A stretch of DNA of 14,254 nucleotides, from contig JAEWKX010000105.1 in NCBI GenBank assembly GCA_023393575.1, forward strand, positions 1 to 14,254, given 5' to 3'. Below are positions 6,278 to 12,487 of this stretch, in pieces (within the stretch, counting starts at the first letter, position 1; each line of letters starts with the position of its first letter). Position numbers and translations under genes: made by a program. Under the pieces are notes generated by a model. It saw nothing but the letters and a program-made list of their open reading frames with translations. It was not told the origin of the DNA and searched no databases. Source of the DNA: Pseudomonadota bacterium. Lineage in GTDB: Bacteria > Pseudomonadota > Alphaproteobacteria > Rhizobiales > Rhizobiaceae.

Positions 6278-6763
6278 ATGCCAAAACTGGATATGTTCGA
6301 TATTGCGATCCTGAATGCTCTGCAAGATGATGCACGCGCCTCCAATGTGGATGTAGCCGAACTTGTCAACTTGTCGCCGTCGCCCTGCTTGCGTCGCACG
6401 AGAATGCTGGAAGAAGCGGGCATCATCCGTGGATATCGTGCCGAGATCGACAGGCGGGCGGTCGGCCTCGAATTGACGATCTTCGTCGCTTTCAAGGTTA
6501 TCCGTCATACCCGCGAGAACGCCAAGGCGCTGGAGCAGGCGCTGCTGGACATTCCGGAGGTGATCGCCTGCCACATGATCTCCGGCCAAGCGGATTTCCT
6601 GGCGGAGGTCGTCGTCGAGAACCTCGCCGCTTATGAACGGCTGCTAACGGAAAAGCTTCTGGTGCTGCCGCAGGTCACCGACATTCAATCGAATTTCGCG
6701 ATCCGCAGCGTGAAGACCGGCGGCCCGCTGAAGCTGCCGCCGGCGCGTGACCGGGACCGCTAG
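6278..6763 (+). CDS. Lrp/AsnC-family transcriptional regulator
   Basis: The 161-residue protein starts with the classic AsnC winged helix-turn-helix. LDMFDIAILNALQDDARAS opens it, then LSPSPCLRRTRMLEEAGIIRGY (about residues 32-53) forms the recognition helix and wing. A RAM (ligand-binding, oligomerising) domain follows at about residues 66-150, with IPEVIACHMISGQADFLAEVV. Lrp/AsnC proteins bind amino acids and control nearby transport or metabolism genes. ATG 6278 is preferred because GGGAG lies at 6266-6270, seven bases upstream, and the HTH begins at once; a TTG at 6248 lacks such support. It is divergent from the EamA exporter, its likely target. Its TAG stop overlaps the TAG stop of the convergent dehydrogenase within one CTAG. 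Confidence 0.94.
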   Translation: MPKLDMFDIAILNALQDDARASNVDVAELVNLSPSPCLRRTRMLEEAGIIRGYRAEIDRRAVGLELTIFVAFKVIRHTRENAKALEQALLDIPEVIACHMISGQADFLAEVVVENLAAYERLLTEKLLVLPQVTDIQSNFAIRSVKTGGPLKLPPARDRDR

Positions 6764-7776
6764 AATCCTGAAAGGACGATCTTGCCCTTGGCGCGTCCGC
6801 TTTCGATCATCGCATGCGCCCGTTTCAGATTGGCGGCATTGATCGTGCCGTAGGGTTCCGCCAGTGTCGTCCGGATCCGGCCTGCCTCCACCAGGTCCGC
6901 CACATGGTTCAGCAGCTTGTGCTGCTCGATCATGTCGTCGGTCTGCCAGACCGGCCGGGCAAACATCATCTCCCAGTGGATCGACAGCGACTTGCGCTTG
7001 AACGGTCGCAGGTCCATGGGCTCCTTCGGGTCGTCGATCAGCGAGAAGCGGCCCTGCGGGGCGATCAGTTCCAGGATGTCGGCGACATGCTTCTCCGTCT
7101 GGGTGGTGGAGAAGACGAAGGCCGGAGTGCCGATGCCGAGCGCTTCCACCTGCGGCGCCAGGGGCCGGCTGTGGTCGATCACGTGATGAGCCCCGAGCTG
7201 CCGGATCCAGTCCTGCGTTTCCGGCCTGGAGCCGGTGGCGATGATTGCCAGATCCGTCAGTTGGCGCGCAAGCTGGATGGCGATCGAGCCGACGCCGCCG
7301 GCGCCGCCGATGATGAGGATCGCATTCGCGGCCCCCGGCACTGCATCCTGTACCTTCATGCGATGGAACATCGCCTCATAGGCGGTGATGGCGGTCAAGG
7401 GCAGGGCGGCGGCCTCCTCGAACCCGAGGTTCTTCGGTTTCCTGCCGACGATCCGCTCATCGACCAGATGAAACTCGGCATCGGTCCCCTGGCGGTTGAC
7501 TGCCCCCGCGTAGAAGACCTCGTCGCCGGGCCTGAAGAGCGTCACATCGGCTCCTACCGCCTTCACGATACCGGCGGCATCATAGCCCAGTACCCGATAC
7601 TGCCCTTCTTCAACGGCCGCCGAGTTTCGAACCTTGGTGTCGACCGGATTGACCGAGACCGACTTGATCTCGACCAGAAGATTGTGGCCGGTGGCTTCCG
7701 GCATCGGCAGGTCGATGTCGACCAGCGAGGTCTCCGCGGTGATGGGTTGAGGACTGTTGAAGCCGACGGCGCGCAT
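6760..7776 (-). CDS. Zinc-type alcohol dehydrogenase-like / quinone oxidoreductase family protein (MDR superfamily)
   Basis: The 338-residue medium-chain dehydrogenase/reductase has an N-terminal GroES-like substrate domain (residues 1-~125, with SVSVNPVDTKVRNS and YDAAGIVKAVGADV). A Rossmann NAD(P)H domain follows with IIGGAGGVGSIAIQLARQ (GGAGGVGS at 157-164). The LIIGGAGGVGSIA form and the C-terminal ESGRAKGKIVLSGF match the zinc-type alcohol dehydrogenase-like group, which mostly lacks structural zinc cysteines and reduces quinones, enals or similar compounds with NADPH. The exact substrate is unknown. ATG 7776 is chosen because AGGAG lies seven bases upstream on the minus strand and the sequence opens with MRAVGF, the usual family start; an ATG ten codons upstream has no such site. 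It is transcribed away from the lipid-kinase gene. Confidence 0.93.
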   Translation of the reverse strand: MRAVGFNSPQPITAETSLVDIDLPMPEATGHNLLVEIKSVSVNPVDTKVRNSAAVEEGQYRVLGYDAAGIVKAVGADVTLFRPGDEVFYAGAVNRQGTDAEFHLVDERIVGRKPKNLGFEEAAALPLTAITAYEAMFHRMKVQDAVPGAANAILIIGGAGGVGSIAIQLARQLTDLAIIATGSRPETQDWIRQLGAHHVIDHSRPLAPQVEALGIGTPAFVFSTTQTEKHVADILELIAPQGRFSLIDDPKEPMDLRPFKRKSLSIHWEMMFARPVWQTDDMIEQHKLLNHVADLVEAGRIRTTLAEPYGTINAANLKRAHAMIESGRAKGKIVLSGF

Positions 7777-7808
7777 GCGGTTCTCCTTGTTCGTTGCCTG
7801 CCTCATAG

Positions 7809-7834
7809 TTGCAGCCTATGCTCCCAACCTGCAA
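7809..7834. promoter_or_regulatory. Inverted repeat upstream of the MDR dehydrogenase
   Basis: TTGCAG (7809-7814) and CTGCAA (7829-7834) form a perfect 6-bp inverted repeat with a 14-base spacer, 33-58 bases before the dehydrogenase start. On the minus strand the first-read arm, TTGCAG, is also a plausible -35 box. Position and symmetry suit an operator, but the repeat is short and no regulator gene is adjacent. Confidence 0.25.
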
Positions 7835-7951
7835 GAATGCACGTGAGTTGGCGGCCGGCTAAGATGGCTCGTCATCTCAAATAAGCCGGAATCCCCGCAA
7901 AAGACCGCATCTTCTGGTGCAGGTGCAGCAGAGCAACCAATTCCGCCATGG

Positions 7952-7988
7952 CTCGTTGTTCCGCGGGCCGGACTTCAGGCCGAACGAG
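7952..7988 (+). promoter_or_regulatory. Hairpin that could mask the ribosome site of the lipid-kinase gene
   Basis: CTCGTT (7952-7957) pairs with AACGAG (7983-7988), and inside it GGCC (7966-7969) pairs with GGCC (7978-7981). The right arm overlaps the purine-rich GAGAG (7986-7990) just before ATG 7997. The stem is broken by an asymmetric loop, so stability is uncertain. Confidence 0.25.
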
Positions 7989-7996
7989 AGCGTCAG

Positions 7997-8935
7997 ATGA
8001 ATCTTGTTGCCGTCTTCAACCGCGATGGTGGAACCTTCCGGACGACCGACACGGACGCCTATTGCGCCCGGGCGGCAAAGACGTTCGAGGATGCCGGACA
8101 CCGCATCGAGTGCCATGTCGTCTCGGGCAAGGATGTCGTGTCGACGATGCAGCGGGCTGCATCCATATCGGGCGTCGAAGGCCTGATTGCCGGCGGTGGC
8201 GACGGCACGATCTCGGCGGCAGCCGACATCGCATGGAGCAATGGGCTGACGCTCGGCATCGTTCCCGCCGGAACCATGAACCTCTTCGCCCGCTCGCTGA
8301 AACTGCCGCTCGACATCTGGACTGTCCTCGATGTCCTGGCGCAGGGCAAGGTTCAGCAGGTCGACATTGCCAGCGCGAACGGGAAAAGCTTCGTCCACCA
8401 GTTCTCCGCCGGGCTGCACGCGCGCATGGTGCGCTACCGGAACTCGATGACCTTCGGCTCGCGTCTCGGGAAGATCCGGGCCAGCACCCGGGCCGCCTTC
8501 GGCGTGATGTTCAATCCGCCGGAATTCGAGGTGGAGTTCAATGCCGGCGGCGCGGCCGGGCACCGCAAGGTCTCTGCAATTTCGGTCTCCAACAACGAAT
8601 TCGGCCAGGATCCGCTTCTCGTTGCCCCCGATGTAACGGGCGGACATCTTGGCTTCTACATCGCCGATCCGCTGACCCCCGCAGGCGTCGCACACCTTGC
8701 CTTCGACATCCTGCGGGGGCGGCTGAAGGAGAACGAGGCGGTGACCGCCATGACCACCACGGAGGTGGAGCTTCATTTTCCGCGCGAAAGACACGATGTG
8801 CGGTGCGTGATCGATGGCGAATTGCTGCCCATGGATCGCGACGTGATCCTGCGGATTCATGCCGGCGAACTGAAGGTCCTGGTACCGCGCCGGCCGGGAG
8901 AGGCTGCGCAGGAAGAAGAAGGCAGCGGCATTTGA
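7997..8935 (+). CDS. Diacylglycerol kinase family (DAGK/YegS/sphingosine kinase-like) lipid kinase
   Basis: The 312-residue protein has the DAGK catalytic domain in its first ~130 residues: the nucleotide-binding GGGDGT at 66-71, and GIVPAGTMNLFARSL at 87-101 (the family GTxNxFA element). The C-terminal half is the beta-sandwich lid found in YegS/DgkB, with EVEFNAGG, SVSNNEFGQDP and CVIDGELLPM (matching the usual DGE element). Such enzymes phosphorylate diacylglycerol or related lipids with ATP at the inner membrane face; the lipid used here is not known. The start at 7997 has a weak GAGAG ribosome site six bases upstream; the domain begins directly with MNLVAVFNRDGG, so no N-terminal extension is expected. 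It is convergent with the glutamine-synthetase-like gene, four bases apart. Confidence 0.92.
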   Translation: MNLVAVFNRDGGTFRTTDTDAYCARAAKTFEDAGHRIECHVVSGKDVVSTMQRAASISGVEGLIAGGGDGTISAAADIAWSNGLTLGIVPAGTMNLFARSLKLPLDIWTVLDVLAQGKVQQVDIASANGKSFVHQFSAGLHARMVRYRNSMTFGSRLGKIRASTRAAFGVMFNPPEFEVEFNAGGAAGHRKVSAISVSNNEFGQDPLLVAPDVTGGHLGFYIADPLTPAGVAHLAFDILRGRLKENEAVTAMTTTEVELHFPRERHDVRCVIDGELLPMDRDVILRIHAGELKVLVPRRPGEAAQEEEGSGI

Positions 8936-8947
8936 ATCGTCAGATGC
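8928..8947. terminator. Hairpin covering both stop codons of convergent genes
   Basis: GCATTTGA (8928-8935), loop ATCG, TCAGATGC (8940-8947) form an 8-bp stem with one T-G wobble. The left arm ends with the lipid-kinase TGA and the right arm begins with the complement of the glutamine-synthetase-like TGA. No T-run follows, so efficient termination is doubtful. Confidence 0.4.
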
Positions 8948-10271
8948 GCGGCAGGTAGGTGCGGTAGTCGAAATCGGAGACGGTGCGCAGGTAGGCGAGC
9001 GCCTCCTTCCGCTTGGTGTCGGCATAGAGCTTCTGGTAGCGCTCGCCGAAGACGCCGCGGATGAAGGCGGAGCCGGCGAAATCCTCCACGGCGGTGAGGA
9101 AGTCGTGCGTCAGGCGGCGGTCGCCCGGCGCCGGCTGGCCCGGTTCGGTCGCGGGACCGGGATCGAGCGTCCGTTCGATCCCCAGCAGCATTCCCCCGAG
9201 GATCGCCGTTAGCAGAAGATAGGGATTGGCGTCGGCGCCGGCGACGCGGTGCTCGATGCGGGCAGCCGGCCCGTCCTTGTCCGGGATACGCACCGCCGTG
9301 CCCCGATGGCCATAGCCCCAGTCTATGTCGACCGGCGCAAAGGAGCCGGGCTGGAAGCGGCGGTAGGAATTGGCGAACGGCGCGAAGATCAGTTGCGCCT
9401 CGCGCATCGTATCGAGCGTGCCGGCGCAGACCGATCTCAGCAGCCGCGGTTCGCCACCCTTGGCATCGAGGATGTTGTTGCCGGCGCGGTCGATCACGCT
9501 CGCGTGGACGTGCAGGCCCGAACCGGCATGCTCCGAATAGGGCTTCGCCATGCAGGTGGATTTGAGGCCGTGGCGTTTCGCCGCCTTTTCGGCGATCCGC
9601 TTCAGATAGATGCAGTCGTCGGCCGCGGCCAGCGCATCCGGCCGGTGCAGGAGGTTGATCTCGAACTGGCCCGGTCCGAACTCCGCCGTGGTGGCGTCCG
9701 CGGGCAGGCCCTGGGCCTTCGCCCAGCTCCGCACCGTCTGCAAGTAGTTGTCCAGGGCATCCACGGCGCCCATGTCGTAGAGCTGGAAGCCGTTGGGCTC
9801 CCCGCGCCAGGTGAGGCTTTCCGGCGGACGCGGCCGGCCGGTCCCGCGCCAGTCGTTTTCGACCACATAGAATTCCAGCTCGGTGGCCACCACCGGCGTC
9901 AGCCCGCGCTCAGCGAAGCGCTCGAGCAGGCCGGCAAGAATGGCGCGCGGATCCATGAAGCTCGGGCTGCCGTCGAGCTCGTGCATGGTGGACAGCACCT
10001 GCCGCGAGCCTTCCGGTGCCCAGGGCATGGGGGCGAGGCTGCGGCGGTCGGGAATACAGACGCCGTCGGGATCGCCGATCGACAGCGACAGCCCGGTGAT
10101 GTCGTCGTTGTCGTCGCCCCAGATGTCGAGCGATTGGGTGGAGGAGGGGAGACGGACGCTGCCCTCCCAGATCTTCTTCTCCGCCTCCGGCGGGATCTGC
10201 TTGCCCCGCAGGTCGCCATTCATGCCGACGAGCAGGATCTCGATACGGGGAGGGGCATTCTCGGTGATCAT
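8940..10271 (-). CDS. Glutamine synthetase family protein, probable gamma-glutamylputrescine/polyamine synthetase
   Basis: The 443-residue protein has the full glutamine synthetase fold. The N-terminal beta-grasp carries GDLRGKQIPPE (19-29). The catalytic domain carries ELEFY (131-135), EFGPGQFEINL (197-207), GLHVHAS (252-258), NSYRRFQPGSFAP (301-313), RGTAVRIP (323-330) and RIEHRVAGADANPYL. All metal- and ATP-binding Glu/His positions that I can recognise are present, so it should be active. The C-terminal adenylylation region of housekeeping GlnA is not apparent, and GQFEINLLH with the adjoining polyamine-type aminotransferase favours the PuuA/SpuI group, which links glutamate to putrescine or other amines. 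A role in another amine pathway is possible. ATG 10271 lacks a strong ribosome site but opens the conserved domain. The gene is divergent from the aminotransferase. Confidence 0.93.
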   Translation of the reverse strand: MITENAPPRIEILLVGMNGDLRGKQIPPEAEKKIWEGSVRLPSSTQSLDIWGDDNDDITGLSLSIGDPDGVCIPDRRSLAPMPWAPEGSRQVLSTMHELDGSPSFMDPRAILAGLLERFAERGLTPVVATELEFYVVENDWRGTGRPRPPESLTWRGEPNGFQLYDMGAVDALDNYLQTVRSWAKAQGLPADATTAEFGPGQFEINLLHRPDALAAADDCIYLKRIAEKAAKRHGLKSTCMAKPYSEHAGSGLHVHASVIDRAGNNILDAKGGEPRLLRSVCAGTLDTMREAQLIFAPFANSYRRFQPGSFAPVDIDWGYGHRGTAVRIPDKDGPAARIEHRVAGADANPYLLLTAILGGMLLGIERTLDPGPATEPGQPAPGDRRLTHDFLTAVEDFAGSAFIRGVFGERYQKLYADTKRKEALAYLRTVSDFDYRTYLPRI

Positions 10272-10294
10272 GGGATGTCTTCAGAAGGGAGTTG

Positions 10295-10304
10295 CGGAAT
10301 TCCG
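10295..10304. promoter_or_regulatory. Palindrome CGGAATTCCG in the divergent GS-like/aminotransferase spacer
   Basis: A perfect 10-bp palindrome lies in the 82-base spacer between the two divergent polyamine-type genes. TTGCGG (10292-10297) with GATAAG (10314-10319), 16 bases apart, could serve the rightward gene and would overlap it. Placement suits a shared operator, but the motif is short. Confidence 0.25.
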
Positions 10305-10353
10305 TTCGTAGCCGATAAGACTTGAGCAGACAATCTGGAGGCCGGAAACCCCG

Positions 10354-11721
10354 ATGACCGACATGCCCGCCTTTTCCAACCTCGGTGCCATCGACGCCGC
10401 CCACCATCTGCATCCCTTCTCCGACATGAAGAAGTTGAATGCGGCCGGCACACGCATCATCCAGAAGGCGGAGGGCGTCCATGTCTTCGATAGCCAGGGT
10501 AAGAAATACCTGGATGCGTTTGCAGGCCTCTGGTGCGTCAATATCGGCTACGGGCGGCGGGAGATTGCCGAGGCGGCCTACCGTCAGATGCAGGAACTGC
10601 CCTATTACAACACCTTCTTCGGCACCACGACAGCGCCGGCAACGCTTCTGGCCCAGAAGATCGCCTCCCGTTCCGGCGGCCGGCTCAACCGTGTCTTTTT
10701 TACCAATTCCGGCTCGGAGGCCTCCGATACCTGGTTCCGCATGGCGCGGGTCTACTGGAATGCGCTGGGCAAGCCGGAGAAGACCCGGGTAATCGCCCGG
10801 ACGAATGCCTACCATGGCTCGACGGTCGCCGGGGCCTCGCTCGGCGGCATGAAATGGATGCACGAGCAGGGCAACCTGCCGATCGAGGGCGTGCACCATA
10901 TCGGCCAGCCCTACTGGTATGCGGAGGGCGGCGATCTTTCTCCTGCGGCGTTCGGCCTTGAAGTCGCCCGTGAGCTGGAACGGAAGATCGACGAACTGGG
11001 CGAGGATCGTGTTGCCGCCTTCGTCGCCGAGCCGATCCAGGGGGCGGGTGGCGTGATCATCCCGCCGGAGACCTACTGGCCGGAGATCGCCCGCATCTGC
11101 CGGGAGCGCAATATCCTGCTCGTCTCGGACGAGGTGATCTGCGGCTTCGGGCGCCTCGGCTCCTGGTTCGGCTACCAGCACTACGGCGTCGAGCCGGATC
11201 TCGCGCCGATCGCCAAGGGGCTGTCCTCCGGCTACCTGCCGATCGGCGGCGTGATGGTGAGCGACCGGGTGGCGGATGTCATGGTCGAGGAACTCGGCGA
11301 CTTCTATCACGGCTTCACCTATTCCGGGCATCCGGTCTGCGCTGCCGCGGCACTGGAGAACCTGCGCATTATCGAGGAGGAGGGGCTGGTCGAGCGCATC
11401 CGCGACGACATCGGCCCCTATTTTGCCGCCGCATGGAAAAGCCTCGAGAACCACGAGGTGGTGGGGGAGGCCGAAAGCGTCGGCCTGATGGGCGGCCTGC
11501 AGCTTGCGGCCGACAAGTCGACCCGCCGCCGCTACGCCAAGCCCGACGACATCGGCACGCTGGTGCGCAACCACTGCGTCGAGAACGGCCTGATCATGCG
11601 CGCCACCGGCGACCGGATGCTGGCGTCCCCGGCGTTCACCATCGCCCGCTCCGAGATCGACGAGATGGTGGAGACGCTGCGCAAGGGGCTCGACCACCTG
11701 CGCGACACGGTAAGGGAATAG
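10354..11721 (+). CDS. Class III PLP-dependent aminotransferase, probable putrescine/polyamine-pyruvate transaminase (SpuC-like)
   Basis: The 455-residue class III (omega) aminotransferase moves an amino group from a terminal amine to pyruvate or 2-oxoglutarate using PLP. Visible signatures are FFTNSGSEASDTWFRMAR (phosphate-binding GSE at 120-122), NAYHGST (151-157), EPIQGAGG (226-233), SDE with the PLP-ring aspartate D259, and IAKGLSSGYLPIGG with the Schiff-base lysine K288. The FYHGFTYSGHPV stretch is typical of the SpuC/beta-alanine-pyruvate group. Length is normal. Upstream are GGAG (10337-10340) and CGGAAA closer in; a second ATG at 10363 is possible. The divergent GS-like ligase supports a joint role in putrescine or other diamine use, though beta-alanine or taurine substrates cannot be excluded. 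Confidence 0.94.
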   Translation: MTDMPAFSNLGAIDAAHHLHPFSDMKKLNAAGTRIIQKAEGVHVFDSQGKKYLDAFAGLWCVNIGYGRREIAEAAYRQMQELPYYNTFFGTTTAPATLLAQKIASRSGGRLNRVFFTNSGSEASDTWFRMARVYWNALGKPEKTRVIARTNAYHGSTVAGASLGGMKWMHEQGNLPIEGVHHIGQPYWYAEGGDLSPAAFGLEVARELERKIDELGEDRVAAFVAEPIQGAGGVIIPPETYWPEIARICRERNILLVSDEVICGFGRLGSWFGYQHYGVEPDLAPIAKGLSSGYLPIGGVMVSDRVADVMVEELGDFYHGFTYSGHPVCAAAALENLRIIEEEGLVERIRDDIGPYFAAAWKSLENHEVVGEAESVGLMGGLQLAADKSTRRRYAKPDDIGTLVRNHCVENGLIMRATGDRMLASPAFTIARSEIDEMVETLRKGLDHLRDTVRE

Positions 11722-11726
11722 AGCGG

Positions 11727-12164
11727 CTACAGATCCTCGATCCGCACGACGGCCAGATTCCGGAGGGTTTTGAACCTCCGGTCGTTCGTGACCAGCACCT
11801 GGCAGTCGCGTGAAAGCGCGCAGACGAGGTGGGTGGCATCGAGAAGTCTAAGTCCGGCCCGCGCCCCGAAGCGGGCGGCGGCATCCAGCATTGAAAAATC
11901 TACGGAAACGACATCGAACAGTTCGAGGCCGAAGAAGAGCTCCGAGTAACGCTCCTCCAATTCGCGGCTGGCGATCTTGTAGGTGCCATAAAGACATTCG
12001 ACGACGGCGATCTCGTTCGTAAGAAACCGGCACCCCTGGCCGTTCAGGCGGCGGAAGAGGTCCGCGATCGGCGTCTGAAAACGCGGTTCCCCCTCCAGAT
12101 AGTAGATGAACGCGTTCGCGTCGAAATAGACGTTGGACGCTCCCGCGAACGGATCGTCAGTCAT
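11727..12164 (-). CDS. PIN-domain ribonuclease toxin (VapC-like)
   Basis: The 145-residue single-domain PIN protein has the metal-binding acidic set expected for an active nuclease: D15 (VYFDANAFIYYLEG), E56 (NEIAVVEC), D109 (RLLDATHLVCAL) and D128 (VLVTNDRRF). VapC-type toxins cut tRNA, rRNA or mRNA and are held inactive by a cognate antitoxin. Its ATG overlaps the last eight bases of the upstream RHH gene (ATGACTGA), so the two are translationally coupled, as in toxin-antitoxin operons. The stop lies six bases from the end of the convergent aminotransferase. Codon use looks less biased than its neighbours, which fits acquisition by transfer but was not measured. I see no broken residue, so the toxin is probably functional. 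Confidence 0.9.
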   Translation of the reverse strand: MTDDPFAGASNVYFDANAFIYYLEGEPRFQTPIADLFRRLNGQGCRFLTNEIAVVECLYGTYKIASRELEERYSELFFGLELFDVVSVDFSMLDAAARFGARAGLRLLDATHLVCALSRDCQVLVTNDRRFKTLRNLAVVRIEDL

Positions 12165-12420
12165 CGCCCCGGAACTCGCGGGCGCGCGCTTCGATTTCCT
12201 CTTCCGTCAGTGGATGGGCAATACGAGCTCCAGCCCCCTTCAACGAGAGGAGCCGGTCGAATGCCTCCGTGGAGGATCTGTCCTCCGAGCCGTGAAGATG
12301 CTGCCTCAATGCCTCCTCGACAATGAACGAGCGTGACCGCCGCAAGCGGGATGACGCTTCGTCCAGAAGTGCCAGGGTTTCCTTCGTCAGGCGGACCGAT
12401 GTGGGCTGCAGCGAAGACAT
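12157..12420 (-). CDS. Ribbon-helix-helix (CopG/Arc-type) antitoxin
   Basis: The 87-residue protein has an N-terminal RHH DNA-binding domain (residues 7-43): the strand TSVRLTK, helix one ETLALLDEASSRL and helix two SRSFIVEEALRQHL, as in ParD/VapB-type antitoxins. The acidic C-terminus (LTEEEIEARAREFRGDD) is the likely segment that wraps the PIN toxin. ATG 12420 is chosen because GGAG sits eight bases upstream on the minus strand and the RHH strand begins immediately; an in-frame extension upstream to 12558 would run into amn. The gene comes first in the operon, as usual for VapBC. Its promoter carries two direct repeats suitable for autoregulation. Confidence 0.88.
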   Translation of the reverse strand: MSSLQPTSVRLTKETLALLDEASSRLRRSRSFIVEEALRQHLHGSEDRSSTEAFDRLLSLKGAGARIAHPLTEEEIEARAREFRGDD

Positions 12421-12439
12421 CGTTTGATCTCCATAACGG

Positions 12440-12474
12440 GTAGTCAAATGTAGTCCGCGCATCGTTGTCGTCAA
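12440..12474 (-). promoter_or_regulatory. Toxin-antitoxin promoter with 10-bp-period direct repeats (operator)
   Basis: On the minus strand TTGACG (12474-12469) and TACATT (12452-12447) are spaced by 16 bases, a good sigma70-type promoter. Overlapping and flanking the -10 box are two copies of GACTAC (12455-12450 and 12445-12440) with a period of exactly 10 bp, one helical turn. RHH repressors usually bind such repeats as adjacent dimers, so antitoxin binding would block the promoter. The binding itself is inferred. Confidence 0.55.
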
Positions 12475-12487
12475 TCCCTGGTCGGCC

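Noticed and set aside
6151..6495. N-terminal extension of the EamA exporter
   Set aside because: The extra 115 residues are non-membrane, overlap the Lrp gene antisense, and a good ribosome site supports ATG 6150.
9249..10325. 358-codon plus-strand open frame antisense to the GS-like gene
   Set aside because: Shadow of the glutamine synthetase frame; composition is that of an antisense high-GC frame.
9910..11697. 595-codon minus-strand open frame antisense to the aminotransferase
   Set aside because: The aminotransferase on the plus strand has complete catalytic motifs; this frame crosses the divergent promoter and then runs out of frame through the GS-like gene.
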